Shown: one piece after another, positions 10,860 through 22,245 of the stretch
Layout: every line of letters begins with the position of its first letter
How positions within the stretch are numbered: position 1 is the first letter of the stretch
Assembly: GCA_014529385.2 (NCBI GenBank)
Contig: CM043944.1
Coordinates: forward strand, 63,266,248-63,330,247
Length of the DNA stretch: 64,000 nt
Direction of reading: 5' to 3'
Source: Adiantum capillus-veneris
Lineage: Eukaryota; Streptophyta; Polypodiopsida; Polypodiales; Pteridaceae
Made by a program: the position numbers and the translations under genes
The notes under the pieces: generated by a model
What the model saw: the letters and a program-made list of their open reading frames with translations, nothing else
Database searches by the model: none
What the model was told of the DNA's origin: nothing

Positions 10860-11842
10860 ATTGGCATGAAGGAAAGCAGCTCGACATCAACTATGAGACC
10901 ACGGCTGATGAAGAAAGTGAAGAGAGTTTTGGCTCAAGCGACGAGGAAAGTTCAACCACTACATCCAATAGCGAAGAAGAATCATCTTTGGAGGTAATGG
11001 GAATCATCTTCAACACATCAAAAACTCCATCAATAGAGGTTGACCCAACAAAGGAGCAAACAAAGTATGACAAAGGTGACCACAAGCACTTTGAAGACTT
11101 TGAGAGGATGCTTGCAAAAGATCTTACCCCTGAGGAGAAGCGGTCCTACATCGATATGCTCAAGAGGTATCCCAATTTGTTTATCACTGATTACTCACAA
11201 ATTAGAGGTGTGGATGTTATAGTGCATGGCATAGAATTAAAACCAGGTACTAAACCTGTGGCTCAAAAGCTAAGGCGCCTAGGAAAAATACAACAAGAGG
11301 CACTTTTGACAGAGGTTAACCGACTCCTCAAAGCTGGTTTCATTTACCCTATGTCTAACCCTGAGTGGGTGTCCCCAATTGTAGTAACCCCTAAAAAGAA
11401 CGGAAAATGGAGGGTCTGTGTTGACTACAAACCGCTCAATGCTGCAACAAAGAGGAATCATTTTCCTCTTCCTTTCCAAGATGAAATCTTAAACGAAGTA
11501 GCCGGCTATGAATGTTACACAGTGTGTGATGGGTATTCAGGGTATTTTCAAATCAGAATAGCAGAAGAAGATCAGTTAAAAACCACTTTCATCACACCTT
11601 GGGGTTGCTTTGCCTATAGAGTGATGCCATTTGGGCTCACAAATGCTCCTAGTACCTTTATAAGGTTTACAACTCTTGTCTTTCAGCCCTTCTTTGGAAA
11701 GTCAATTAGGGTTTTTATGGATGACTTCTCTAGCTATAGTAACCAAAGACTTCATTGCCAAAAAGTTGAGGAGGGGCTTAGGAGGCTTCATCAATTTGGG
11801 GGACAACTTAATCCTGAGAAGTGTCACTTTGCAGAGTCATAA
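10860..11842 (+). pseudogene. G1 reverse transcriptase
   Basis: The frame starts in an acidic Ser-rich linker (DEESEESFGSSDEE region), then has the RT palm/fingers: LLKAGFIYP, SPIVVTPKKNGKWRVCVDY, PWGCFAYRVMPFGLTNAP and the catalytic box VFMDDF with the two Asp codons at 11720 and 11723. It ends at TAA 11840-11842 right after CHFAES; the same frame continues as VVLLGHV, so this is one nonsense codon, most simply CAA to TAA. RT residues themselves look intact. Confidence 0.85.
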
Positions 11843-14116
11843 GTAGTATTGCTAGGTCATGTGGTTTCTTTGCAAGGAATTCAAGTGGATCCATCAAAAG
11901 TAAATGCTCTCTTGTCACTACAACCACCAACGACAACCAAGGAGCTCATGACTTTCAACCACAAAGTAAGGTACATGTCTCGTTTCATTCACCTTCTAGC
12001 GGAAGCTATTGCACCTTTGCACAAGCTAGCAAACAAACCCACATTTGAATGGAGAGAGGAACACGAATTATGCTTTACTGAAGTAAAGGGTATTCTCAAC
12101 TCTCTTCCAACAATAATGCCACCAAATCCAAAGGATACATATTACATCACGCCAAGTGTAGGAATGGAGGCCATCGGTGTAGTTCTCATGGAAAAAGACC
12201 CAAAAACATGCTACATAAGGCCAGTATACTTTGCAAGCAAAGTCATGACCGCTGCAGAGAAGGGCTACACCGATATGGAGAAGGTGGTATTCACAATTAT
12301 GTTTGCGGTAAGAAAGTTCCGATCATATCTCTTACCTGCACCATTTGTCATTCTCACCATGGAAAACAATTTACCATATGTTGTGCAACACACGAGCCTC
12401 TCATCTAGGATAGCCAAATGGGTTCTAGAACTTCAAGAGTTCGAATACACTTTTCTTGTGGAAGATAGCACAAGGGCAGGTCTTGCAGACATTCTCACAT
12501 ACAAAGTGAGAGAAAAGAAAGAGTCACCAAAGGCAGGAGACAAAGCTACACCACAAAATAATGAGGAGGAGATGGACAATGCACACATTTTGTGCTTTGA
12601 TGGAGCTTACCGACGACAACACGATCAGGCAGCAGGGGGGGTTCTTATTCTAAGTCCACAAAGGGAAGTTCTTGTTAAGAAAGGTATCACCTTGGAAAAT
12701 GTTCATTCTAATAATGAGGCTGAGTATGTCACCTTAAAGTTGGGGCTTGAAGAATGTAGAAAACTTGGCATCGAAAGACTTATAATAAGAGGTGATTCCT
12801 TACTAGTTATTAGGCAAATCCAAGGGATATGGAAGTGCAAGAACCCTACTCTAGTGGAGTGGCTTAGACAGGTGAAGGCTTTGATAAAGAACTTTGAAGC
12901 TACACAGGTACAGCATGTTGTGAGAACCCTCAACAAGGAAGCAGATTATCTTGCCAATGAGAAACTTCAGATCATGGTGGGAGGTGTGAAGCTCTACGAA
13001 CCAAAGTACCAAGGCCAAGAGGAATTGAAGGACATCATATTTTTCCTCCAAACTGGTGAGTGCCCTAAACACTTGGATAAAGTGCAAAGGCATAGGTTGG
13101 TAAAAAAGGCAACTCCTTACCAACTCATAGGAGATGATCTGTATCATAAAGGGAAAGATTTGGTGCTAAGAAGGGTGCCCTCTGTTCAAGAAATAGAGAG
13201 AATCCTCTTTTCATGCCATGATGATGTCTGTGGGGGTCATTTTTCTCATGATATTACAAACAGGAAGATTTTGCAAGCAGGGTTTGTTTGGCCAAGTCTA
13301 CACCGTGATGTCCAGCATTGGTGTAAGTCATGCCAAGGTTGTCAGATTGCTGGAAATCGACGACTCACTTACGAACCTCGAGTCCCAATAATTTCGTATG
13401 GTCCTTTTGAGAAGTGGGGTGTGGATGCAATAGGCCCCTTACCTCGCACATCTACCGGGAAGGTCTTCATCATTGTGGGAGTAGATTACATGACACGATG
13501 GGCGGAGGCAGCAAGTACAACACAAATTACAGCCGAAGAGGAGGCACTCCTTCCTATTGAGGTGGAGATTGCAAGCCTACGCATTCTCTCACGGGGAGCA
13601 AAGAGGCCAAAAGAAGCTTTGCAGGAAAGAATTTTAGATCTTCAACGACCTAAGCTTGATAGAGAAGAGTCCATCGAATATTACATTGCCCAAGCCACAA
13701 GCAAAAGGGACAAAATCAACAAGAAGCTCAAGGGGAAAGGATTGAAGGAAGGTATGTTGGTTCTTCGCTATGATAACCGACTTGATACTCGACTTGACAA
13801 AAAGTTTTTGCAAAGATGGGAGGGACCTTTCATGATAAAAACAAAGTTTGGGAATGGTAGTTACAGATTAGCAGATTTATCAGAAAAACTCCACAAGACC
13901 AGAGTCAATGGATGGAGATTAAAGCCCTACTTTCAACGTATCAATCCGTTGATAGGAAGTCATCTACCTACATCGTCTAAGCTCCAAATTGGCATGACTC
14001 CCTTCGGCTTGGCAAATGCTCCACCTATTTTTAAAGCTTTGATGTGCAAAGAAGAACCAGCGTTGGAATCTCAACATACCCAAGGCAACCCTCCCATCTC
14101 CGATTTATGGGATTGA
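11843..14116 (+). pseudogene. G1 RNase H, second RNase H and truncated integrase
   Basis: In frame after the TAA. The order is: RT-connection and Ty3-type RNase H (SVGMEAIGVVL, VYFASKV); a second RNase H of archaeal type with CFDGAYRR, SNNEAEYVTL and IRGDSLLVI carrying the D-E-D triad; integrase zinc domain (HDDVCGGHF with CKSCQGC); then the first core Asp in GVDAIGPLP. Right after DYMTRWAEAAS the frame jumps at about 13540 to the post-core EALLPIEVE segment, so the second Asp and the Glu are deleted. A GPY/F-like module (RWEGPFMIKTKFGNG) follows. The tail contains an RT-like string, PFGLANAPPIF. Confidence 0.85.
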
Positions 14117-14173
14117 GGTAATGAAAAGCAGGTCTAATGGAGTAAAAGAGTGTATATCACTCCTCCTTGTTTT

Positions 14174-14264
14174 AGAAAAAAAAGAAAAAAAAGAAGAAAA
14201 AAAAAGAAGAAAAAAAGAAAGAAAAGAAAAAAAAGAAAAAAAAGAAAAAAAAGAAAAAAAAAAA
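14174..14264 (+). repeat. 91-nt uninterrupted purine tract
   Basis: Every base from 14174 to 14264 is A or G, in runs of A broken by single G. It lies between the pol stop and the polypurine tract of G1. A poly-Phe reading on the other strand is its shadow. Confidence 0.9.
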
Positions 14265-14302
14265 CTCTTTTGTTTCATCTAGGAGCATGAATGATCCTAG
14301 AT

Positions 14303-14314
14303 GAAGGGGGAGGG
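14303..14314 (+). other. Polypurine tract of G1
   Basis: GAAGGGGGAGGG, six bases before the 3' LTR start at 14321; the usual plus-strand primer signal. Confidence 0.75.
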
Positions 14315-14320
14315 CTAATA

Positions 14321-16222
14321 TGAGTAGCGTTAAATGGTAACCTTGGATTTGCACTACATTTCTACTCAAATGTATATATTTTTTATCAAAGTTTTAACCT
14401 AGTGCTCATTCTCTCTTTCCGTAATAGCCTTTTTCCATACAAACACCTTACCCTTCTCAGATCTTTATGCATTTACATCATATTTCTCTCTTCATGCTAA
14501 ATGTAAATAGTAAACTTAATTATACTCTCCTAGTTTTTTTAGTGTATAGTCTTTTAACTAATTACCTTTACTAATTTAAATAGCTATCTACATCCCATAA
14601 TTTGTAAATAAATAATTTATGGGCACTTATCTTACCCATCTTCTCTCAAGGGTAGGGTTAACCTTGTATGCCTTCCCTTCCCCACCACTATGTGACCCAA
14701 GTCTTGGATCATTTACTTGTGTTGGTCAACAAATTTTAAATATAATGTATATCCCCAATAAATCAAACTTTATTGGAGCCTACCTCATTTGTTTAAGGTG
14801 GATTCCCTTTTGAAAAAAGCATGCTACACCTTGGATGCATGCTAAAGGGCCCCCTACAAGGAGACTTGGTTCAAAAGGTGTTTTGGATGCATCTTGAACG
14901 CCTTAGCTCGTGGGTATACTTGAGGAACACTCCAAAATCAGCTTAAACACTTTGAAAAGGTCAACTTTGCTTTTTACAGCACCCAATTCTGAGTTACAGG
15001 CTGAAAGTTATGGTGAAAACAAGGTGCTGCGGACACTGTTACTACAGGTCAAAGTTACAATCAGGTAAACCACAAAGGTGAAAAGTTTTCTTGACTTCTC
15101 CAATATTCTAAAATACCAATGGGGAGTGAGCCACTGGAGGGACATCATGGTGGGGCCCACATACATTATCAACCCTCATGGAGCCTCCACGACCTAAAAG
15201 GCTATTTTTAATGAAAAAATAAGTCCCTTATTTTCATAATTGAAGGAATGGTCAAAAGGGAACCTAACTATGGTTAATTACCTACCCTAGTCAAGTTTAA
15301 CCTAACCCAAGGTCTTGTACAGCTATAAAAAGGCCCTTTGGCAAGCACAAAAATACACACACCTACTCCATTGCTGCAAATAAGCTCCTCTAAGGTTAGG
15401 GAAGCCCTAATCTCTCTCTCCTCTTGTCTCCCTATCCATTTCCTAAGCTCGCTATCATAAGCGGCACCATAGAGAGAGCATCAATATGCTATTACTACCA
15501 TTCTCTTGCAAACATTTCTCTTATCATACTCATCCCTAAATAAGGATTGTAGATTCTATATGAGAGCAAGGATATCAAGTTCAATGATCTATCTCATGGT
15601 TTGATCAACAAATTGTTGCAATTGGGGTGTCGTCGTCACACTTTTGCTCTAAACGCATGTAAAATTGGTAAGCCTATCTTGGTAGCTTCTCATATTTTGT
15701 GCTCATTGGGTTGCTTGTTTGTTGAGAAAGTTTTTTGTGTACCATGGTGTCTATTTGCTTGGCTTCTCTCCTTATGTTGTGTGTAAGTAAGTCTTGGGGC
15801 TGCATAGATGGAGAAGAGCTCTCTATGCATGCCGCCTTATGTGTGTAAGTAGTCTCTTCTTTTGGGAAAGGAAAGGAGTTGTCAAGTATTTGGGCATTAT
15901 GGTGTTTTGAGTTTTGAGGTTTTGTGCTTGCTTTTCTTAGAAGTATATGAGCACTAATATGGTGAAGGTCAATCTTTGCATGTGAGTTTGTGCAGTGTTC
16001 AAAGGGATTGCTTAAGGAGTGTGTGTTGAATGGTTGAAGGGCATTTTGTGTTGAAGCACATAAGGAAGGTGTGAGTGTGTGTTGTATATATTTTGTTTTG
16101 GTTTCTTTCTTTCTCCATAAAAGAGGGTGGTGCCCCTAAGAAATATGCGTGTGTAGGGTCTCACGGAGTGGCTGTCTGGTGGGAGCCTTGAGTTGAGCCC
16201 CATCTCAAAAAATCCGCTCTCA
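14321..16222 (+). repeat. 3' LTR of G1
   Basis: Starts TGAGTAGCG and ends CTCA; followed by the TSD GCTGC. It retains the 193-bp segment (15141-15333) lost from the 5' LTR and lacks the 78 bp kept there, so the ancestral LTR was roughly 2 kb. Two 61-codon frames common to both LTRs are conserved only because the LTRs are copies. Confidence 0.9.
15324..15330 (+). promoter_or_regulatory. TATA box of the G1 LTR
   Basis: TATAAAA in GCTATAAAAAGGCCC, a good plant core promoter. Present only in the 3' copy; the matching part of the 5' LTR is deleted. Confidence 0.6.
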
Positions 16223-16227
16223 GCTGC

Positions 16228-17003
16228 CTTGCCCTGCCTCTTCTTGCTCTTGGTTGTACTTTGTCCATCACACTCAAGTGTAATTCTTGCATTTTATCAC
16301 TTAAATATTGGACATTATGTACCCATTGTTGAGGAATTTCCGCCACCCCTCGGTTCCCTTGGTTGTCCGCTTCAGCTTTCTCCCTTGGAGTTGGAGCATG
16401 GTTCAAGATCATCAACTCGTACCCCATTGCGCCTTGCTTGACTTTCTTTTTGATTTTCCTGCTTTTGGCCCGTGCAATAGCGACAGCCCCGTTATAATTT
16501 TTTGGGCTTTCAAAATCCACCTTTTCTCTAATCTTGGGATGCAAGCACGCCATAAACTTCTTCAACTTGAAATACTCACCGCCACTTGCCAACTGCATGG
16601 CAACTACCAAATCACTCCAATGATCTTAAAAGCGGGCAAGAAAAACTCCAAATTCTTTGTTCGCATCCTGCTTCAAAATTTTCAATTTTGCATCTAAATC
16701 AACGAGAGATGCCTCTTTACAAAATTCCTGCAAAAATTGAGTCCGCAATGCTAGCCACATAAATCTCGGTTCACCCTCCAATGCATAGAACCAAGTATTT
16801 TCCCTTCCTTGCATGAGCAGAGGAACCGTATGCATCTTGTTATCCTACGTAGGCATACGCAATGACAGCATATATAACTCAAAGTCGGCCATCCACTCCT
16901 TTGGATCTTCTTCTCCGGTGAAAACCGGACCATAACCTCTTGCTGCGATCTGTCCTTGATGAAAAAAATCTTTTTTGACCAAATCCAAAGAGCAATCAGA
17001 TGC
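16228..17003 (-). pseudogene. Element B Gag, N-terminal half
   Basis: Minus-strand pieces 17003-16845, 16835-16626 and 16610-16228 are in register apart from in-frame stops after LRMPT and after FLARF. They contain the Gag core with ENTWFYALEGEP and LRTQFLQEFC, and a basic stretch AKSRKIKKKVKQG. The frame runs into the G1 3' LTR at the TSD and resumes at 6833. The upstream edge is the PBS, so the Gag start must lie close to 17000; no clear ATG is seen. Confidence 0.7.
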
Positions 17004-17021
17004 TCCACAGTGGGGGCACCA
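17004..17021 (-). other. Primer-binding site of element B
   Basis: Minus strand TGGTGCCCCCACTGTGG, the same core as in G1 and E. It lies five bases from the LTR edge at 17027. Confidence 0.6.
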
Positions 17022-17026
17022 GAAGA

Positions 17027-19091
17027 TGGATGGGGGGAAAGGGGAACACACCGGGCACAAAATTACAAGCCTCTCTATAGCCCAGGATAACCATTGCACC
17101 CCAATCCACTAGAGTTCACCTTTGGAACTTGACAATTTGTCTACAAATATTGCACTCAACCATGCACACACAACACTTGCACCAACCTAGCCTGGTGTTA
17201 ACTACCACACAACACAAAGCACTCTCTCTTTGTCTCTCACTCACACCAGAGGTCCAAAGAGGCACACACTTCTCAAATTGACACTACACAACAAGGCTAG
17301 AGCAAATACAAGAATGGGGAAATAGGGAACAAAGATAACTTCAAACTTGGCTCTGGCTTCCTTCAACTAATGAAAAAAATGTTACTACAACTCCAAGAAC
17401 TCCCAACTATCACACGGCTTGGTTACCTCCCATACAACAAGAAACCAAATAAAAAAACTAAAACTATGGCTGCACCCTTTGTATGACTCTCCTTGTTGAG
17501 AGCAAGGCAACCAAAAAACCTTGTAGCAGCATCCCCGCTCTTGCCCTTGTTCCGACTTGAGAACTTTGAAGCCCGCCTCCTTCAAGCCAAGAGCGGCCTT
17601 TGAGGAAAAAAAATCTCCTCCGTCTTTCGCCCTTCAAGGACACCCCCAAGATGCCAAAAAAACCTCTCTTCTTCCTCCTCCTCCGCTCTCCAAGCTCTGT
17701 AAAAAAAATATGTCCCCGCCATCCTCCCAAAAAACCATTCAAAAAGACCTTCCTAGGGCACGTGCATGGACCCCTCCTTTTGGCTACCTCGTCGATTTTT
17801 AGACTCCTCCTTTGCATGTGATGCTCCCCTTCACGGGCTTGCCTTGTCCTCTAAGCCTAGCATGAACCCTCCTTTATCCGGGGCACCAACGGTGTAGTCG
17901 GTGCACCCCATCCTTGTCCTCAAAAGGGTTTTGGCAAAATGGGTGCGGGAATCATACCTCCACAAGGGCACCATGTCACTGACTCCCTCGCAAGATGCGC
18001 TGCCTACGGCTGCCAACTGCGCCACTGGAACGCCCAACATGACACAACGTAGAGCCACCAGCTCCCTTCCATATCCTAGAACTCCACGAGCTCTCAAACT
18101 ACCCCTTGTGATGCTTATGAGGAGTGCGCATCCCATTACATATACCCCACCATTTATAGCTACGCACTTGCATATGGGATATCCCATGCCACATGGAAGT
18201 TGCTGCAGACGGCTCCCCCAAATCCAAAGAATTCTCCATAAGTGAACTCAAAGAATACCCCTTTTTACCGTTTTTTGCTATGATTTCCACTCATGGCCTG
18301 GTGATTCGAATGCCGGACTGTAGATCCCTATCGAAAGATTTCCTTGCCGGATCCAATTCCCCCTCCATGCAATGCACCCCGGCTATCAAACGACCTCAAA
18401 CGGCACGCATCAAAACTCGCAAGAAACATCAGACATCGCACTCCTAACCTAAGCATTGTTGGCAACTTCAAACTTTAATATTTGACCGATTTGGACCCCA
18501 TTTGAGGTGTAGCCACTTCTTGTTATCTCCTCACACTACATACTTGGCATCCAAACCCGGCACAAAATCCAAATTCATTAGATGGAACATTTACCAAGGC
18601 GACCCTTCCAATATAGTCCTGGCCCCTTACAAAACTTCGTCTGGAAATAACTTGGTATCCCTAGCTCTGATGGATGATTAGAAAAGACCGACATGATCCA
18701 TAAATCAAGCACAATATACCCATGGCTCCAAACCGGCTTGGGCCACCTCGCATCATTGGGCCTATGCATCTCAGATGTGCAACCACCTTCAACTTCAAAG
18801 TCTCGTATCTTGCACACTGTGGCTCCGTTTGAGGAGCCATCTTGACCTGCTCCTTAAGCACTTCAATCTCTATGCATCTAGGCTAAAACCAACATCTCAA
18901 ACATTCTTCATCCGTCACCCTTCTATCTGGAGCTCTTTTGGCCCTTAAAACCACATAAAGCACACATTTTCGCTGCCACTTGCCTACATAAGCTCTTCTC
19001 ATCTATTCTAGCTCTCTCCCTTGCATCCATAAACATAAACATCATCGTTCGTACCCTTTGCTAGGATTGACATACTTTGGTTGCACCATCA
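17027..19091 (-). repeat. LTR shared by elements B and B'
   Basis: On the plus strand it starts TGGATGG and ends CCATCA. The left flank is a PBS and Gag, so it acts as the 5' LTR of B. The right flank is a purine-rich tract on the minus strand (19092-19110) and then the integrase end of B', so it is also the 3' LTR of B'. A second copy is not in the window, so the limits are inferred from signals. No coding frame inside is credible. Confidence 0.5.
18152..18159 (-). promoter_or_regulatory. Candidate TATA box in the B/B' LTR
   Basis: Minus strand CTATAAATGG within the LTR, about 940 bases from its U3 start. It is the best core-promoter match in this LTR and is oriented toward element B. Confidence 0.35.
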
Positions 19092-19489
19092 TTGCCCAAC
19101 CCCCTTGTTGAACATTCATGTTCAACCAAAACGTACCTTTCTCGGGGGGTTCACCATTCAATACCCCCCTATATAACGTACGTTCACGAATTATTAAAAA
19201 AATCCCTCTTTTAACATGTATGAATGAATAAAATGACCCCTTTTTCAGTAAATTTTCTCCAAAGTAAATATAAAACCCCCCTGTTTTAATGTATCTCTAT
19301 TAAATTGTCTAAAGTTTTGGCATTTTAAACCCCCTCCTTTCGGACTCACATTATACATTAACATGATTACATGGTGCATCCCCCGAGGTACCTTTATTCT
19401 TTTACCAAATGCAAAAAATTGGAAAACACTATCCAAAACTGTGAGCAAATAAAAAAACCTAATGTATATGTCTTATTCGCGGCTAGTGT

Positions 19490-19930
19490 AAACCCTGTTC
19501 AGGCTGGTTGCCCAACCCCTTCTATCAAAACCTGATGCAGTGTTGGCACCAATTCCCTCTCAAAATATGCCTTGAGACACACACCATTCATCATGTTCTT
19601 GAGAAGACAACCATTTATTCACATCAGCAAATAAGTACCATTAGAAAAGGCCTGATGAAATTTGTAAGGCCCTATCCACTTCTTCTTAAAGTTTTTCTAG
19701 AAGGTAAAATCCAAATAGCTTTCATACTTCATGACCAAATCCCCCTTCTCTAGAAAGTGTTGGTTGAACTTTGCTATTTCTTTTCTCTCATTGCTTCGCA
19801 TATAAATCTGTTGCTGCCTCACGATCCATTCTCAGATCTTCAAGACTGGTTATCTTATCCTACCAAACATCTTGTGGGATTTGTTAACCCGCCACATACC
19901 TTTTAGTGCACCTTGTTGTACATGAACAAG
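19490..19930 (-). pseudogene. Element B' integrase C-terminal region
   Basis: A frame-hopping minus reading shows the post-core ALKGMW and ERKEIAKFNQHFLEKGDLVM segments, then the GPY/F-type motif KKWIGPYKFHQAFSNGTYLL, as at the end of G1 and E pol. There are multiple frameshifts, and it is separated from the core by a GA-rich block. Confidence 0.55.
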
Positions 19931-19953
19931 CATCACCGCTTCATATAAGGAGA

Positions 19954-19956
<3 letters not shown>

Positions 19957-20008
<52 letters not shown>
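19957..20008. repeat. (AG)26 microsatellite inside B' integrase
   Basis: A perfect AG run with purine-rich flanks to about 20090. It replaces the short pol segment that should lie between the AYTTTYKVA region and the post-core segment. Confidence 0.9.
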
Positions 20009-20013
<5 letters not shown>

Positions 20014-20099
20014 AGAGAAAGAGAGGGGAGAAGACAAAAAGAGAGAGGTAAGGGTAGAAAACAAAGATAAAGAGAGATAGATTAAAAAAGTAGAGAAAA

Positions 20100-20890
20100 T
20101 ATGAAAGGAAATGTTATATTAAGATTTAGCCACCTTGTAAGTGGTCGTGTATGCCCACAACACTTATCAAGGTTAGCTTCCCACTCTTCTATCTGTTTAT
20201 AATTTACTTTGTGAGCATTTTGACTATATTTCCATTTGCACTCTCAACCAAACCATTGCACTGAGGATGGTATGGATATGAAAATCTATGCTGAATTTCC
20301 CAATTTTCCTACTAGTGCACGCACCAGATTGCTTCTAAAATCTTGATCCCAATGAGAAATGAGCACCTAGGGCACTCCAAAGTGGCAACATATGCAATAA
20401 AAAACAAATGAGCAATTGTAAAGGCCTTTACCTCCTCTACCGCTATTGCTTCAACCCACCTGGTAAGATAATCAATGGCCACCACAATGTAGTTCTTACC
20501 ACTCGCTGACTTAGGTAATGGGTCGACAACATTCAATCCCCACTTCTCAAGTGCATCTTGAGCTATGATAGCCCCTTGCCGTTCAGCTACTACTCTCCTT
20601 TCACCAAAGGTTTGGCATGGTTGGCATGTTTTACACCAGTAGTTCACATCTCGCACGGTTGAAGGGCACCAAAAACAACCCCTCAAGATGAAAAACAAAA
20701 CCTGATCCTTACCCTTATGACCGCTTTCCTCATGACATTGTTCCAACACCATGCCGATCTCCTCTTTGTAAAGAATCTTCTCAACACTCCGTCTCTTTTG
20801 TAGGTCATCAACTCTTCCCCAACTGGAGTGAATCTGCGTGCCTTTTGAACAACTCTTCTCTTTTGCAGCTTTGAAAACCCCTACAAACAT
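20100..20890 (-). pseudogene. Element B' integrase zinc domain and core
   Basis: It reads HEESGHKGKD (His pair), CKTCQPC (Cys pair), then WGLNVVDPLP where the first catalytic Asp is preserved as VVDPL, and IDYLTRWVEA. The second Asp region is scrambled after LECPR. A later frame keeps PYHPQCNGLVESANG with the catalytic Glu, then VLWAYTTTYKVA. The frame changes at least twice, so it is inactive. Confidence 0.7.
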
Positions 20891-21734
20891 TGACTTGTAC
20901 TCAAAAAATCATCAATCTCCTTGAGAGTTTCACTACTTGCATAAGTAGCCAATGCCACATATACACTTGATACTTGAGTCTGCACTAGACTGCTAGCTAA
21001 TTGATCTTCTTCTTGGTTTTTCTCTCTCCTGACATGCTTGATCTGCACTTCTTCAAAGAGCTTTAACAGTTTTTTATGGAAAAAAATCAATTTTTGAGAG
21101 AATCTCTTTTTACCTGCCATTGCCCCAAAAGCTGCTTTATAACAAAGAGGGCCTTTAACTACCAATCAGGAGATGCCAAACTTGACACAGTGCTTGAGCC
21201 CCACATGGAGTTTCAAGTATTCAGCCTCATTATTCGTGTGAACACCCTCCAAACCATAGGCCTTGGAAAAAGTTACCTCACCATGACGAGGATTCTGAAT
21301 TACTACACCACATCCTGCTTTCTGCACAACCCTTCTATAAGCGCCATCAAACCACATGGTAAAAGATTCCTTCAAATTTGGTTCCTCTGCAACATCCTCT
21401 TTCACCGCCCTTGGATAGATGGGTAGGTCCTCATCCTTGTTGACCAGGATATCCGCCAAATGAGACCTACTAGTATGGTCAATTTTAAACTCGAATTCAA
21501 ATTCTTGCAGTTCCAACACCCATTTCCTTATTCTTCTCCCTGACTGTAGATGAAGCACCAATTGAGGCAAAAAATTGTTAGACGTGAGCACATAAAACTT
21601 TCGCACGATAAAATGCACTTTAATTTTGCGAGGCAAAGAGCGAGGTCATCACCCACTATTCAGCCAATGTATATGATCTTTCCCCTGCACTAATCACTCT
21701 GCTATCAAAATAGATTGTTTTTTAGCACTTACAT
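20881..21734 (-). pseudogene. Element B' RNase H and second RNase H
   Basis: The frame 21636-21166 holds the end of the Ty3-type RNase H (KWVLELQEFEFEF, SRSHLADIL) and the start of the archaeal-type RNase H (MWFDGAYRR and TNNEAEYLKL). The piece 21165-20881 continues it with a coiled helix and ends at the linker to integrase. The third acidic position (usually KGDS) is damaged around the join at 21166. The upstream part lies beyond C. Confidence 0.7.
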
Positions 21735-22245
21735 TGTAAAGACCCCAAACCCGCCGACACCAAAAGCAGGATGGGACCATTGATAGGTCTCTAGGCCTAC
21801 TAAAGTTAGAGTCCTTAAACAAGAATAATTACAAGGAACTCACCGTTACCATTGACAATGGTTTGGGTTTATAGCCCTAGAAGGGGACCTAGTCCTGTCT
21901 AGCAGTGGAAACGGGACCACTAAAAAAAAAACTATTCCGTCCCTATAACTTCCATCATTCAGATTAAGTTTTCCTTAGCCATCGCTTTTTCCCCCCTAAG
22001 ATATGTGAGGGCACAACCGTTGGTGGTTTCCTCTTCCAAGCGAAGAAGTTTCTAAACGTTTTAGTGCGCGGGAATGGATAGTTTCCTGACTAATGAGGTC
22101 AACCAATCCATGATTGACAACCTTAGTCAATCCCCACTTACCACCCCGCAATCACACATGATTTTTGTGTTGTTTAATAACTACCAAATTCTTTTCACAA
22201 TTAAAATAGTGATTTCTTTTAACTTTCATCACTAAATTTCATTAA

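Larger units (their letters stand above)
6834..16222 (+). mobile_element. Tat-like LTR retrotransposon G1
   Basis: Two long similar LTRs (6834-8634 and 14321-16222), TSD GCTGC, PBS at 8641, Gag-PR, RT, RNase H, second RNase H and integrase in the order typical of Tat-type gypsy elements, and a polypurine tract before the 3' LTR. Dead: a deletion/frameshift between PR and RT, a nonsense codon after RT, and loss of most of the integrase core. The 5' LTR has also lost its TATA box. Confidence 0.9.
5829..19091 (-). mobile_element. Tat-like LTR element B, broken by A and G1
   Basis: In minus orientation: LTR 19091-17027, PBS 17021-17004, gag N-terminal half to 16228, then the G1 insertion (6834-16222), gag C-terminal part 6828-6362 and protease/linker 6352-5829, where element A begins. 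RT and later domains are lost to or beyond A. The G1 insertion is framed by the duplicated pentamer GCTGC. Several in-frame stops and damaged zinc-knuckle cysteines show it is dead. Confidence 0.7.
19092..21734 (-). mobile_element. Tat-like element B', 3' part (continues at 37115)
   Basis: Minus-strand RNase H, second RNase H and integrase, ending near 19490 and followed by a purine-rich tract and the shared LTR. Chromovirus C inserted in its RNase H with TSD TACAT (21730-21734 and 37115-37119). The pol continues on the other side of C as RNase H and RT-connection. Its gag and 5' LTR are not found in the window. Confidence 0.65.

Noticed and set aside
14172-14369. Poly-Phe open frame on the minus strand
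   Set aside because: Shadow of the purine tract at 14174-14264.
17385-18290. Several open frames on both strands inside the B/B' LTR
   Set aside because: Short, overlapping in different frames, no known domain, and located in an LTR.
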